Shown piece after piece: positions 15,995 to 23,939 of a stretch of DNA of 64,000 nucleotides. The DNA comes from Candidatus Bathyarchaeota archaeon (GTDB taxonomy: Archaea; Thermoproteota; Bathyarchaeia; TCS64): contig JAOZHO010000039.1 of NCBI GenBank assembly GCA_026014875.1, forward strand, positions 1-64,000. The letters run 5' to 3'. Position 1 is the first letter of the stretch; each line of letters begins with the position of its first letter. The notes under the pieces were generated by a model that was not told where the DNA came from, made no database searches, and saw only the letters and a program-made list of their open reading frames with translations. The translations under genes were made by a program, and so were the position numbers.

Positions 15995-17047
15995 TTATGA
16001 GTCTAGCACTACTTTGATGGAGTTTGTACCTTGTTTGTCAGCTGCAACCGTGAAGGCTTCGTTGATCTTCTCCAGGGGGAACCTGTGGGTGATCATCTCG
16101 GTTGCATGGAGCTTGCCTTTGCTCAACAGGTCCGTCACGATCTGGAACTCTCGATCGTTGCCCCAATGATAGAAGCCGGAGACTCCTATGAGGTCGACCT
16201 CACCCATTTGAAGCTTCCTCCAATCAACATGGAGGTTTAAATCAGTACTCGGCATTCCTACCATCCCGATTATTCCTTTTCTCCGCACCATCTCAACTGC
16301 CTGCGGCAGTAAGAAAGCGGATGCTCCTCCGCCGACACAGTCGACCACCACGTCGGCTCCCCGTCCATCGGTTAACTCCATGACTTTCGCTACTGGGTCC
16401 TCTTTCTTCGAGTTGATGGTGGCGTACGCACCTATCGTGTTCTTCGCGAACTCTAGGGGATGATCTATGATGTCGATAATGATTCCGTCGGCTCCCGCCA
16501 CATTGACCAGGTCAAGCAGGCTTAAACCGATGGGCCCTGCGCCGATGACTACAACTTTCTGGTTCATGTGTATGTCTAGTCTGTTTATTGCATGGACGCT
16601 TGTCCCGTATACGTCCATGATCGCGGCCTCTCCATACCCGACATGATCGGGTATTGGGAAAACGTGACTAGAGGGCCCTGCCACGTATTCACAGAAAGCA
16701 CGGGCGAATGTCTTGCCCCGTATATCGCCTTTATACGGGCAGATGTGGTACTGACCAACTTTGCACCAGTAGCATTCTCCACACGGGACGACTGAGTCGA
16801 CGCCGACCCTGTCGCCGACTTTCACGTTTGTTACGTCCTTGCCTACGGCCACGATGTCTCCGGCGAGCTCATGGCCGCTTATGCGGCCCACGGACGCAGG
16901 TACTGGTACTTTCCACCTGTGTAGGTCGCTGCCACAGACGCCTGCGCTCCTAATTTTTACTAATACGTAATCAGGGCGTGTAATCTCTGGCATTGGAACC
17001 TCTTTAATTTCAAAGTCTCCTTCAGCGGTTTTTACCGCCGCTTTCAT
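15995..17047 (-). CDS. Zinc-dependent medium-chain alcohol/polyol dehydrogenase
   Basis: A 350-residue MDR-family dehydrogenase, NAD(P)+-dependent, like sorbitol/threonine/galactitol dehydrogenases. Catalytic zinc: Cys in AGVCGSDLH and His-Glu in ISGHELAG. Structural zinc cysteines: CGECYWCKVGQYHIC. Rossmann motif VIGAGPIGLSLLDL, with an acidic residue after the second strand (IIDIIDH) indicating NAD+. ATG 17047 (MKAAVKTAEG) is the family-typical start; the open frame runs 21 codons further. Heads a likely two-gene unit with the M20 hydrolase. Confidence 0.9.
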   Translation of the reverse strand: MKAAVKTAEGDFEIKEVPMPEITRPDYVLVKIRSAGVCGSDLHRWKVPVPASVGRISGHELAGDIVAVGKDVTNVKVGDRVGVDSVVPCGECYWCKVGQYHICPYKGDIRGKTFARAFCEYVAGPSSHVFPIPDHVGYGEAAIMDVYGTSVHAINRLDIHMNQKVVVIGAGPIGLSLLDLVNVAGADGIIIDIIDHPLEFAKNTIGAYATINSKKEDPVAKVMELTDGRGADVVVDCVGGGASAFLLPQAVEMVRRKGIIGMVGMPSTDLNLHVDWRKLQMGEVDLIGVSGFYHWGNDREFQIVTDLLSKGKLHATEMITHRFPLEKINEAFTVAADKQGTNSIKVVLDS

Positions 17048-17186
17048 TGTTTTTCCCAACGTTAATCGTATGGTGTTATGCCTGTCTGTATTTAGATTTA
17101 TTCCGCGCACATTGATTTGATAAACCTATAAGAGGAATGTTTGATTCCTGTCCGCCTCCATCAATTGAAATAGATTCTGGGGATTT

Positions 17187-17241
17187 ATAATTTGAAATGA
17201 AACCCGTTTCGTGGGTTCGAACCCCGCCCCCCGTACTTTTA
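17187..17241 (+). repeat. Plus-strand tRNA 3'-arm fragment
   Basis: Plus strand: hairpin GAAAC-CC-GTTTC, then T-arm GTGGG-TTCGAAC-CCCGC with a full 5-pair stem (one G-T), then CCCCCGTA as an acceptor 3' strand. No matching 5' half nearby. The box GGGTTCGAACCC is nearly palindromic. The only such fragment seen on the plus strand. Confidence 0.5.
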
Positions 17242-17313
17242 ATTAATTAATGATATATCATATGTGAGATACACCTACACTATCATAGTAGTTACCACTC
17301 ATAACCCGAGAAA

Positions 17314-17347
17314 TGGTAGCGGAGGGTAAATTTGTATTACCATCCGT
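17314..17347 (-). repeat. Initiator-tRNA-Met-like 3' fragment (short)
   Basis: Minus strand: GATGGTAATACAAATTTACC, CTCCGCTACCA. It matches the T-arm and acceptor end of the tRNA at 19403-19477, including the encoded CCA, with several substitutions. Confidence 0.6.
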
Positions 17348-17406
17348 GTGTGGAGAAACGCGTCTCATTGTAGGTACCCACCGGATTCCTCGGAGGGGGA
17401 TGGTGT

Positions 17407-17713
17407 CTACTTCTCCGGGAGAGGATCGTCGAGGATGCCCCCTTCGAGCAGGCGATCTGCTATGCTGTATCCATCGTTTTTCTCGACGAGGCTGGTCTTG
17501 ACAAGTCTGTTCAGGGTGTCGGATACCGTCGGGTGGGGTAACGTGCGGCCTTCGTTGGCCTCCAGTATCGACTTGACCTGGCTCCAGCTCGTTTTCTCGG
17601 TTGAAGAGGTCTTTTCGGTCCTTCTTGGGGGGCTGATCGAAGTACAAGGTAGGGGTACCCCTACATAGTAGGGGTGGGGGTACTAAGAAATATTCAGTCA
17701 CAGAGAACGACAA
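17407..17713 (-). pseudogene. Archaeal ATPase (AAA, PF01637-type) with the NTPase core deleted
   Basis: The first part reads LYFDQPPKKDRKDLFNREN-ELE, the N-terminal signature of archaeal PF01637 ATPases. It runs directly, with a frame change, into TSWSQVKSILEANEGRT, then HPTVSDTLNRLVKTSLVEKNDGYSIADRLLEGGI and a stop at 17407. That is the C-terminal winged helix of the same family. The Walker A and B core, normally several hundred residues, is absent. So one internal deletion fused the two ends and the frame was lost. The palindrome TAGGGGTACCCCTA lies near the start. Confidence 0.8.
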
Positions 17714-17748
17714 CCTCCACTAAATCCAGATGGAGGTCACATGAGAAA

Positions 17749-17792
17749 GGTAGCGGGAGGTAGATTTGAACTGCCGACCTACCGGGATTTTT
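17749..17792 (-). repeat. Initiator-tRNA-Met-like 3' fragment
   Basis: Minus strand: GGTAGGTCGGCAGTTCAAAT, CTACCTCCCGCTACC. T-arm and acceptor 3' strand of an initiator-like tRNA; anticodon arm and 5' half are lost. Confidence 0.65.
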
Positions 17793-17937
17793 TGAAGCGT
17801 TTCTATAGGTTTTTCGGACATTTGCTTTTCTCAGATTACCTTCAATTGCGCACGCGTATTTGATGAACACCGTTTTCGATTTCTTCTTATCTGAGTAGCC
17901 ATCTTGTATCGGGATTACCCTGAATCTACTTGGCGGG

Positions 17938-19179
17938 ATGAGGAAGTTCTGGCGTACCCAGAAAACAAATTACAGACTCATGATCGCCAGGGACAGCCTC
18001 ACCATGTTCAGCGGCAGGCGCCCTATGGAGAGGGGCATGGGCGGCTACGATGGCATATTCCTCAGCCGCCTTGGCGCATCCGCATTACAGATCGGTTACG
18101 TTAACGGCATCATAGGTCTCCTAAACGTGTTACTGGCCGTTCCAAGCGGCTGGCTCATAGACAGATCTGGCGATATCAGGCGGATCTACTTCGCCAGCTT
18201 TGCGCTGAGCCTCCCAGCCCTTCTCGCCCTGTACTTCACCACGGACTGGCGGATGTACTTGGCGGTGATGATGCTTTACGCTGTGAGCATCAGCATTCAG
18301 TATCCGTCTCAACTCATCATGGACATAGACTCAATGGAAGACTCTTCGAGGGTCTCAGGGATTGGGTTCCACAGGACGATTACGGCCATCGCAGGCGTCG
18401 CATCTCCCATAGTTATAGCATACGCTGTCAACTTCTTCGGTGGACTGGATTCCGCCGACAGCATCAGACCGCTGTTTCTAGTCTTCTTCGCTGTGGACAT
18501 CGTGGTTCTATACATCGTGACCCGCTACGCCGAGCACGTTCACATCAAAAGGGAGGAGAAAAGCATAAACATCCTCGATGGCGTGAAGGCGGTCATCAAT
18601 GGTCCGACACCTCTCAAGCTGCTTCTCATCAGTGAAATCACCACGGTTTTCGCCATGCTCATGGTGACGCCGTTCAGGGGCATCTATCAGGTCGACATAA
18701 AGATGGCAAGCATATTCATTTTTGGCTGGATCGGCGTAGCTGAGCCCGCCATTGACATCTTCTTCAGCATACCGTTGGCCAACCTCGTGGAGAGGTACGG
18801 AAGAAGGAAGACAGCGTACATCGGACACATCTTCGGTATTCTCGCGAGGCTCGTCCTCGTCATCACACCGGTGACCTTACCCCAGATGCTGATCATGGTG
18901 AGCGTCCTCGGAAGCTTCGAGGGATGCCTCTACGTGGGCATGGACGCCTATAGCCAGGAAGCCATCCCCCAGAGAGTCAGGGGCAGCTACACGGGGCTCA
19001 AGAACCTCATCGTGGGCGTCACGGGCGTGCTCAGCCCGATAGTCGGCGGCTACATCTGGGAGCTGAACCCCGACCTGCTCTTCTGGATGCCCGTCGCCCA
19101 GTGGACCCTCATCGCATTCCCCATACTAGTTGTCCTCATGAAGAAGTACAGCGTAGACGGCAACGTATTGCCCCAGTAA
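17938..19179 (+). CDS. Major facilitator superfamily transporter
   Basis: A 413-residue MFS permease with about 12 hydrophobic segments in two halves. The loop 2-3 signature appears as PSGWLIDRSGDIRR, and its second-half counterpart as LANLVERYGRRKTAYIG. Cytoplasmic-membrane transporter driven by an ion gradient; substrate not deducible, though MFS exporters of drugs and metabolites look like this. Start ATG 17938; the later ATGs in the first 30 residues would cut into helix 1 approach. Single gene between tRNA fragments. Confidence 0.9.
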   Translation: MRKFWRTQKTNYRLMIARDSLTMFSGRRPMERGMGGYDGIFLSRLGASALQIGYVNGIIGLLNVLLAVPSGWLIDRSGDIRRIYFASFALSLPALLALYFTTDWRMYLAVMMLYAVSISIQYPSQLIMDIDSMEDSSRVSGIGFHRTITAIAGVASPIVIAYAVNFFGGLDSADSIRPLFLVFFAVDIVVLYIVTRYAEHVHIKREEKSINILDGVKAVINGPTPLKLLLISEITTVFAMLMVTPFRGIYQVDIKMASIFIFGWIGVAEPAIDIFFSIPLANLVERYGRRKTAYIGHIFGILARLVLVITPVTLPQMLIMVSVLGSFEGCLYVGMDAYSQEAIPQRVRGSYTGLKNLIVGVTGVLSPIVGGYIWELNPDLLFWMPVAQWTLIAFPILVVLMKKYSVDGNVLPQ

Positions 19180-19230
19180 AGATTTAATCCAATGCGCGTG
19201 CGCAATTACAATGGGAAATCAAAACAAGGT

Positions 19231-19287
19231 AGACACATCTGAACCAGCGACCTCAGGGTCATGAGCCCCCCGGGGCAACCCACATAT
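19231..19287 (-). repeat. Initiator-tRNA-Met-like internal fragment
   Basis: Minus strand: TTGCCCCGGGGGG, CTCATGA (anticodon CAT), CCCTGAGGTCGCTGG, TTCAGATG. Anticodon arm, variable loop and part of the T-arm of an initiator-like tRNA. The acceptor strands are gone. It lies 113 bases from the intact tRNA. Confidence 0.65.
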
Positions 19288-19399
19288 AAACCATCAGAAA
19301 ACACGGAACAGAGAACCCAACGACCCATAAACCACGGACATTCACACAGAACAGTGAACACTCGGGAACCCTTATCCTAAGCCAACCGCACGCGAGAAC

Positions 19400-19477
19400 T
19401 GGTAGCGGGGGGTAGATTTGAACTACCGACCTTGGGGTTATGAGCCCCACGGGCTAACCTGGCTGCCCTACCCCGCT
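19400..19477 (-). tRNA. Initiator tRNA-Met (CAT), CCA encoded
   Basis: Intact cloverleaf on the minus strand: acceptor AGCGGGG/CCCCGCT, D-arm GGGC/GCCC, anticodon arm TGGGG-CTCATAA-CCCCA, variable AGGTC, T-arm GGTAG-TTCAAAT-CTACC, discriminator A, then encoded CCA (19400-19402). The A1-U72 pair and the run of G:C pairs in the anticodon stem mark the archaeal initiator. No intron. It is the intact member of the series of fragments at 11288, 12751, 17314, 17749 and 19231. Confidence 0.95.
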
Positions 19478-19553
19478 CCAACACACCATTCAACCACCAT
19501 ACTCTTATAAACTCTATCCCCAAACCCCAAACCCGACCCAAAGGCAACCCAAA

Positions 19554-19865
19554 ATGGCCAAACAAACCACCAAAATCGCCCTGGAACGAATCCACACCCT
19601 CTTCCAGCAGGCACAATCCACATACCCCCATAACCCCCAACGCGCCCAACGCCACATCGACCTCGCCCGCAAGATCGCCCAACGCACCCGCACCCACCTG
19701 CCCCCCCACCTCCGCCGCCAAGTCTGCCGCAAATGCAACGCATACCTCGTCCCCGGCTCCACCAGCCGAACCCGCATCCGCCAACGCCGAGAACCCCACG
19801 TCGCCACCACATGCCTCAAATGCGGCAACATCCAACGCCACCCCCTCAAGGAGAAACAGCCGTGA
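19554..19865 (+). CDS. rnp4: Ribonuclease P protein component 4 (Rpp21/Rnp4)
   Basis: A 103-residue protein subunit of RNase P, the ribozyme that trims tRNA 5' leaders; Rnp4 pairs with Rnp1/Rpp29 on the RNA specificity domain. N-terminal helices with NPQRAQRHIDLARKIAQRTR, then a zinc ribbon: C-x2-C (CRKCNAYLVPG) and C-x2-C (CLKCGNIQRHP). Basic throughout. Coding strand strongly C/A-rich. Stop overlaps the GTG start of dph5 (GTGA), so the two are co-transcribed. Confidence 0.93.
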   Translation: MAKQTTKIALERIHTLFQQAQSTYPHNPQRAQRHIDLARKIAQRTRTHLPPHLRRQVCRKCNAYLVPGSTSRTRIRQRREPHVATTCLKCGNIQRHPLKEKQP

Positions 19866-20899
19866 CCCTCACACTCATCAGCATCGGCCTCACAGACCAC
19901 AACGACATGAGCCAACGCGCCCTCCAAGCAGCCCAAGAATGCGACACCCTCTACGCCGAACTCTACACCATGATCCTAGACACCGACGCCCAACGCCTCA
20001 CAGAAGCCCTCGGAAAGCACGTCCAAGAGCTCCCCAGAGGCCGATTAGAGGAAGACTCCCCCACACTCATCAAAGAAGCCCAGCACACCAACATCGGAAT
20101 CCTCGTCGGCGGAGACGCCCTCACAGCCACCACCCACATCAGCCTCCTCCTCGAGGCCGCCAAGAAAGGAGTCAAAACCCGGGTCATCCACGGCTCCTCC
20201 ATACTCACCGCGGTCGCCGAGACCGGGCTCAGCCCCTACAAGTTCGGACGCACGGTCACCCTCCCCCTCCCCGGGAAGGCACCCCCCGACACCGTCCTCA
20301 CCACCCTTCGGGAGAACCGGGAGCACGGCCTCCACACCCTCATCCTCCTAGACCTCGACACCGCGAACCAGAAAGCCCACACCATCAACAGTGCCATCAG
20401 GATCCTCCTAGACGCCGACCAGCCCGAAACCTACAACGGGGACACCCTCACCGTCGGCGTCGCCCGCCTCGGCTGGAAAAACCAAGAGATCAAAGCCGAC
20501 TCCGCGGGGAACTTTGCTGGCCACGACTTCGGAGACCCTCCCCACGCCCTCATCGTCCCCGGGAGGCTCCACTTCCACGAGACAGAGGCCCTCAAGACCC
20601 TCGCAGACTGCCCCGACGAAGCCCTGGAAGGGCACAAACCCGTCGGGGAGCTCGACAGGCTCATCGAGAAATACTCAGAGGGCTGCAGGAGGGTCATCAG
20701 GGAGCTCGACCCCAAGGACCTCCCCAGACCCGTCACCCTGGAAGACGTAAAGGCTTTAACCGGGCACGCGGCCAACTACCTCGACGACGGGGAGTACTAC
20801 CAGACGGAGCGGAAGGCCACGGCCCTCGCCTCGGTGAGCTACGCCGAAGGAATACTGGACGCCCTCAGGCTCCTGGGCCTCGTCGAGTTCGAGTGGTAA
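19862..20899 (+). CDS. dph5: Diphthine synthase Dph5 fused to a DUF357 domain
   Basis: Methylates the modified histidine of elongation factor 2 with SAM in diphthamide synthesis. From GTG 19862 it has 345 residues. Residues 1-265 are Dph5: LTLISIGL, TLYAELYT, NIGILVGGDALTATTHISLL (SAM-site glycines), HGSSILTAVAETGLSPYKFG, VARLGWKNQEI and the PPHALIVPGRLHFHE block. Residues about 266-345 (RLIEKYSEGCRRVIREL to ALRLLGLVEFEW) match DUF357, a helical domain usually encoded separately. Normal Dph5 ends near residue 265, so this is a fusion. An upstream frame to 19733 overlaps rnp4 and is not used. Followed 2 bases later by the adenylyltransferase. Confidence 0.92.
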   Translation: MTLTLISIGLTDHNDMSQRALQAAQECDTLYAELYTMILDTDAQRLTEALGKHVQELPRGRLEEDSPTLIKEAQHTNIGILVGGDALTATTHISLLLEAAKKGVKTRVIHGSSILTAVAETGLSPYKFGRTVTLPLPGKAPPDTVLTTLRENREHGLHTLILLDLDTANQKAHTINSAIRILLDADQPETYNGDTLTVGVARLGWKNQEIKADSAGNFAGHDFGDPPHALIVPGRLHFHETEALKTLADCPDEALEGHKPVGELDRLIEKYSEGCRRVIRELDPKDLPRPVTLEDVKALTGHAANYLDDGEYYQTERKATALASVSYAEGILDALRLLGLVEFEW

Positions 20900-20901
20900 A
20901 A

Positions 20902-21348
20902 ATGAAGACAGTCCTCACCTCCGGAGCCTTCGACCTCATCCACTACGGCCACATCCGCCTCCTCGAGGAGGCAAAACGCCTAGGGGGCCCAGACGCCAGG
21001 CTCGTGGTCATCTTGGCCAGGGACGAGACCATCCAGAGGCTCAAGGGGCGCCCCCCGGTTATCCCCGAGGACCAGAGGAGAGCCGTCATAGAGGCCCTCA
21101 GGGTCGTCGACGAGGCCCTCCTGGGATACCAGGACCTCGACATGGCCACAGTCATCGAGAGGGTGAAACCCGACATCATCGCCGTAGGCTACGACCAGGA
21201 CGGAATCGAGGCGATGGCAAAGAAAGCCATCGAGGAACAGGGGCTCAAGGTCGAGGTCAAGCGGATCAGCAGATTCGGGCAGAACGACCTGGACAGCAGC
21301 TCCAAGATCAAGAGGAAGATCGTCGAAGATCGCTTCTCCGCCTACTGA
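20902..21348 (+). CDS. ribL: FAD synthase, archaeal RibL-type adenylyltransferase
   Basis: A 148-residue cytidylyltransferase-fold enzyme expected to join AMP to FMN making FAD. Motifs: SGAFDLIHYGHIRLL (TxFDxxHxGH nucleotide site), VVILARDETIQRLKGRPPVI and PEDQRRAVIEALRVVDEALLGY (typical of RibL), DIIAVGYDQDG, and SSSKIKRKI (like ISSSxIR). The main alternative is archaeal phosphopantetheine adenylyltransferase of the same fold; the ARDETIxxLKGR stretch favours RibL. It ends the rnp4-dph5-ribL unit. The riboflavin kinase ribK lies at 29.8 kb, so both flavin-cofactor steps are in the window. Confidence 0.8.
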   Translation: MKTVLTSGAFDLIHYGHIRLLEEAKRLGGPDARLVVILARDETIQRLKGRPPVIPEDQRRAVIEALRVVDEALLGYQDLDMATVIERVKPDIIAVGYDQDGIEAMAKKAIEEQGLKVEVKRISRFGQNDLDSSSKIKRKIVEDRFSAY

Positions 21349-21413
21349 GCCGGCCCAGGAAAGCGGGCGACCCCCCGGATTCTCGTTTAGGCTCCACGGG
21401 CTCCTGTCATCGA

Positions 21414-22274
21414 TCAGAGGTAGGACGGCATCACTTCGTCGGCGAATCGGCGCATCGAATCCAGCAGTTTCTCACGCGGGAAAGACGCCATGTAGATGCC
21501 GGCACCGCCCTCGACTGCCTCCTCCACCTTCCTAGAGGACTCACCGGCATCGTACGGGCCCCTGCTCCCCATGTCCCCAGTCATGAACTCGATCTCCCTG
21601 GCTCGGTCGGCCTCCTCGGCGGCTTCGAGGACCTTCTCCTTCATGGAGTCGGACCGTTCCCCGGCCCATGGGGGGATGAAGCAGATGTTGCCGTACTTCC
21701 CGGTGAGTCCGAGCATTCTGTCGCCCTGGCTCCCGAACAGCAGCCGGGGATAGGGCTTCTGGACAGGCTTGGGGTCCAGCACGGCGCCCTTCGCCTCGTA
21801 GAACTTCCCCTTGAAGTCGACCACGTCCCGGGTCCAGAGCTCCACCATGAGCTTGAGGCCCTCGATGGTCTTGTCGACCCGGTATCTGTCGCCGCCCCAG
21901 GTGCTGTAACCGTCGAACTCGTCCTTGGACCATCCTGCGCCGACGCCGAGGATCACCCGCCCACCGGAGAGGATGTCGAGGGTGGAGAGCATCTTCGCGA
22001 GCATGGCCGGGGGGCGGAAGGGGAGGGGGGTGACGAGTGTTCCGAGGCTGATGTTCTCGGTCTTCCCCGCGAGGTATGTGAGGGTGACCCATGTCTCCAG
22101 GGTGGAGTAGGCGTTGGGCATCCTGTGTCCCCTCATCTCCCCCCACATGTAGTGGTCGGGCATGAGGGCGCCTTGGAACCCGAGCCTGTCGGCTTCGATC
22201 ACTGCCTCGGTTATCGTCTCCGTGTTGGCGTAGAGGTTCCCGAGGCCTCCTAGGAAGAACTTCATGTGATTCAC
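21414..22274 (-). CDS. Luciferase-like (LLM class) F420/flavin-dependent oxidoreductase
   Basis: A 286-residue TIM-barrel oxidoreductase of the bacterial luciferase family, archaeal members of which mostly use F420. Visible: FFLGGLGNLYANTETITE, GFQGALMPDHYMWGE, NISLGTLVTPLPFRPPAMLA, LDILSGGRVILGVGAGW and a C-terminal GAGIYMASFPREKL. Substrate not known; related enzymes include methylene-tetrahydromethanopterin reductase and secondary alcohol dehydrogenases. Start ATG 22274 or 22265. Single gene, convergent with ribL. Confidence 0.87.
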   Translation of the reverse strand: MNHMKFFLGGLGNLYANTETITEAVIEADRLGFQGALMPDHYMWGEMRGHRMPNAYSTLETWVTLTYLAGKTENISLGTLVTPLPFRPPAMLAKMLSTLDILSGGRVILGVGAGWSKDEFDGYSTWGGDRYRVDKTIEGLKLMVELWTRDVVDFKGKFYEAKGAVLDPKPVQKPYPRLLFGSQGDRMLGLTGKYGNICFIPPWAGERSDSMKEKVLEAAEEADRAREIEFMTGDMGSRGPYDAGESSRKVEEAVEGGAGIYMASFPREKLLDSMRRFADEVMPSYL

Positions 22275-22505
22275 TGGGATCGTTCTCGTAGCCGCTTAAA
22301 TCGGTTGTCTGTTTGAGGGTTCCTTGGGCTTGAAGGGGAAGTCGTGGCCTTTGATGTCGAGTTTGTCTCATCTCTGATTTGGGTATGTCTCGAAACCGTC
22401 TCAGACGGGTATCGCTTTTAGTACTGCGTGATATTTGATAGGTATTACATAGTTAGTGACTGGTAGTTTGCGGTTGCGTGCGGGTAATGTTGGATGTGAG
22501 ATGAG

Positions 22506-23729
22506 ATGAAGGTTCTGAGATGCGAGAAAGCCATACTGGGGAATGGCGGAGCGATAGAGGACGCCGTTCTGCTGATCGAAGGCTCAAAAATCATGGAAGT
22601 AGGCGACAAATCTTCTGTTGACATACCCAGGGACGCAGAAGAGGTTGGGATTCGCGGTGGCTTCGTCCTCCCTGGCCTGATTGACACCCATCTTCACCTG
22701 GCCATTGGGCCGGGTGAGAACTATGCGGAGCAGTTCAGGAGCTCGGATGGGGTTCACCTCGCCACGGGGGTGGTGAATGCGAGGGTCACCCTCGACTCCG
22801 GGGTCACGACCGCAAGGGACTTGGGGGCTAGGAACAGGGTTGCCTTCGATCTCAGGGAGGTTGAGAGAACTGGGCTGATTCTCTCGCCGCGCCTCCTTGT
22901 CTGCGGTAGGTCCATAACCATGACGGGGGGCCACTTCCATTATTGCGGTGCTGAGGCCGATGGCTACGAGGGGGTCAGGAAGGCTACGAGGCAGCTCCTC
23001 AAGGAGGGAGCCGATTTCATCAAGATTATGACCTCGGGCGGGGGTACTGTGGGTACGAGGCGGGAGCTCCCCTCGTATTCGACCGAGGAGATACGGGGGG
23101 CGGTAGATGCAGCCCATAGCGTGGGTAAGACCGTGACGGCCCATTGTCATGCCACGCAGGCGATTATCAACGCTGTGGAGGCGGGTGTGGACGTGATCGA
23201 GCACTGTTCTTTCATGGGGCCGGACGGGAGAGGAGGGGTGAAGCATGAGTTCAGGGAGGACGTGGCGGAGGAGGTCGTGAAGAAGGGGATATGGGTGGAT
23301 AACCTCCTCAACCCGCGGCAGGAAAATTATGGTCGCGTGAAAAACTCTTTCGAGAATTTCAGGGGATTCAAAGAGTTGAACGCCAAAATCTTGCCGGGGA
23401 CCGATGGTCTCAAGCCCCTGCAGACGGGTCTGATGCCCTTGGCTTTGGAGATGTGGGTGAAGGGAGGGGCGTCTCCCATGGAGGCGATGATGGCGGCTAC
23501 CAGTATCTCCGCTGAGGCTATTGGGCTGGGAGACCTCATCGGCACCATCGAGCCTGGGAAAGAGGCCGATCTCGTGGTGGTGGGCAGTGATCCTCTGATG
23601 AATATTGTCGCCTTGAGAGATCCCCAAATGATCATGAAAGGAGGCAAGGTCGTTCCGCCATCCATGCAGTTCGAGGCGAGAGGAGAATTGGCGAGATTGG
23701 CGTCGGGATTCTCTGCTGCGTTCACTTAG
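22506..23729 (+). CDS. Amidohydrolase (imidazolonepropionase/prolidase-like metal-dependent hydrolase)
   Basis: A 407-residue amidohydrolase-superfamily enzyme. Metal site: GLIDTHLHLA (HxH), the Lys-containing stretch ADFIKIMTSGG, VTAHCHATQAI (His), DVIEHCSFM (His) and LPGTDGLKP (Asp). GTIEPGKEADLVVVGSDPL is the C-terminal beta-sandwich return. This subgroup includes Xaa-Pro dipeptidases and other cyclic-amide or peptide hydrolases. Substrate unknown. Starts ATG 22506; TTGs nearby are possible but the usual N-terminal KVLRCEKAIL is complete here. Confidence 0.88.
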   Translation: MKVLRCEKAILGNGGAIEDAVLLIEGSKIMEVGDKSSVDIPRDAEEVGIRGGFVLPGLIDTHLHLAIGPGENYAEQFRSSDGVHLATGVVNARVTLDSGVTTARDLGARNRVAFDLREVERTGLILSPRLLVCGRSITMTGGHFHYCGAEADGYEGVRKATRQLLKEGADFIKIMTSGGGTVGTRRELPSYSTEEIRGAVDAAHSVGKTVTAHCHATQAIINAVEAGVDVIEHCSFMGPDGRGGVKHEFREDVAEEVVKKGIWVDNLLNPRQENYGRVKNSFENFRGFKELNAKILPGTDGLKPLQTGLMPLALEMWVKGGASPMEAMMAATSISAEAIGLGDLIGTIEPGKEADLVVVGSDPLMNIVALRDPQMIMKGGKVVPPSMQFEARGELARLASGFSAAFT

Positions 23730-23749
23730 GTAATAAGCTAGGTTTTTCT

Positions 23750-23885
23750 TTGCGCGCGTATTCCGCCGTCAGGGATTACGGTGGAGTGAAGAAAAGAGTA
23801 TGGTATGTCGTCTGAGGCTCTATGTTTCAGTATTCACTACAAAGTTTGATTCCGCCAGTTTGCATCGGGGTTCGTTGTCATGAAG
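23750..23885. repeat. Dispersed intergenic repeat family 2, copy 1
   Basis: Contains GCGCGTATTCCGCCGTCAGG, then GGTGGAGTGAAGAAAAGAG, TTCAGTATTCACTAC and GGGGTTCGTTGTCA. The same blocks in the same order recur at 28434-28556, and parts at 27713-27800 and 29470-29520. Confidence 0.65.
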
Positions 23886-23939
23886 TATTAGGGGGTAGAT
23901 GCCGGGGGGAATGAAACCTTAGAAACGATCTTTTTTGCC

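Noticed and set aside
17258-17713. A 151-codon open frame as a real gene
   Set aside because: It starts in the ATPase N-terminal frame and continues out of frame after the deletion; the family sequence is in another frame.
19377-19936. Glycine-rich minus-strand open frames
   Set aside because: They are shadows of the C/A-rich rnp4-dph5 region and of the initiator tRNA.
20902-21348. Phosphopantetheine adenylyltransferase (coaD)
   Set aside because: Same fold, but the ARDETIxxLKGR and PEDQRRxxxEALRVVDEALLGY stretches fit RibL better; kept as the alternative.
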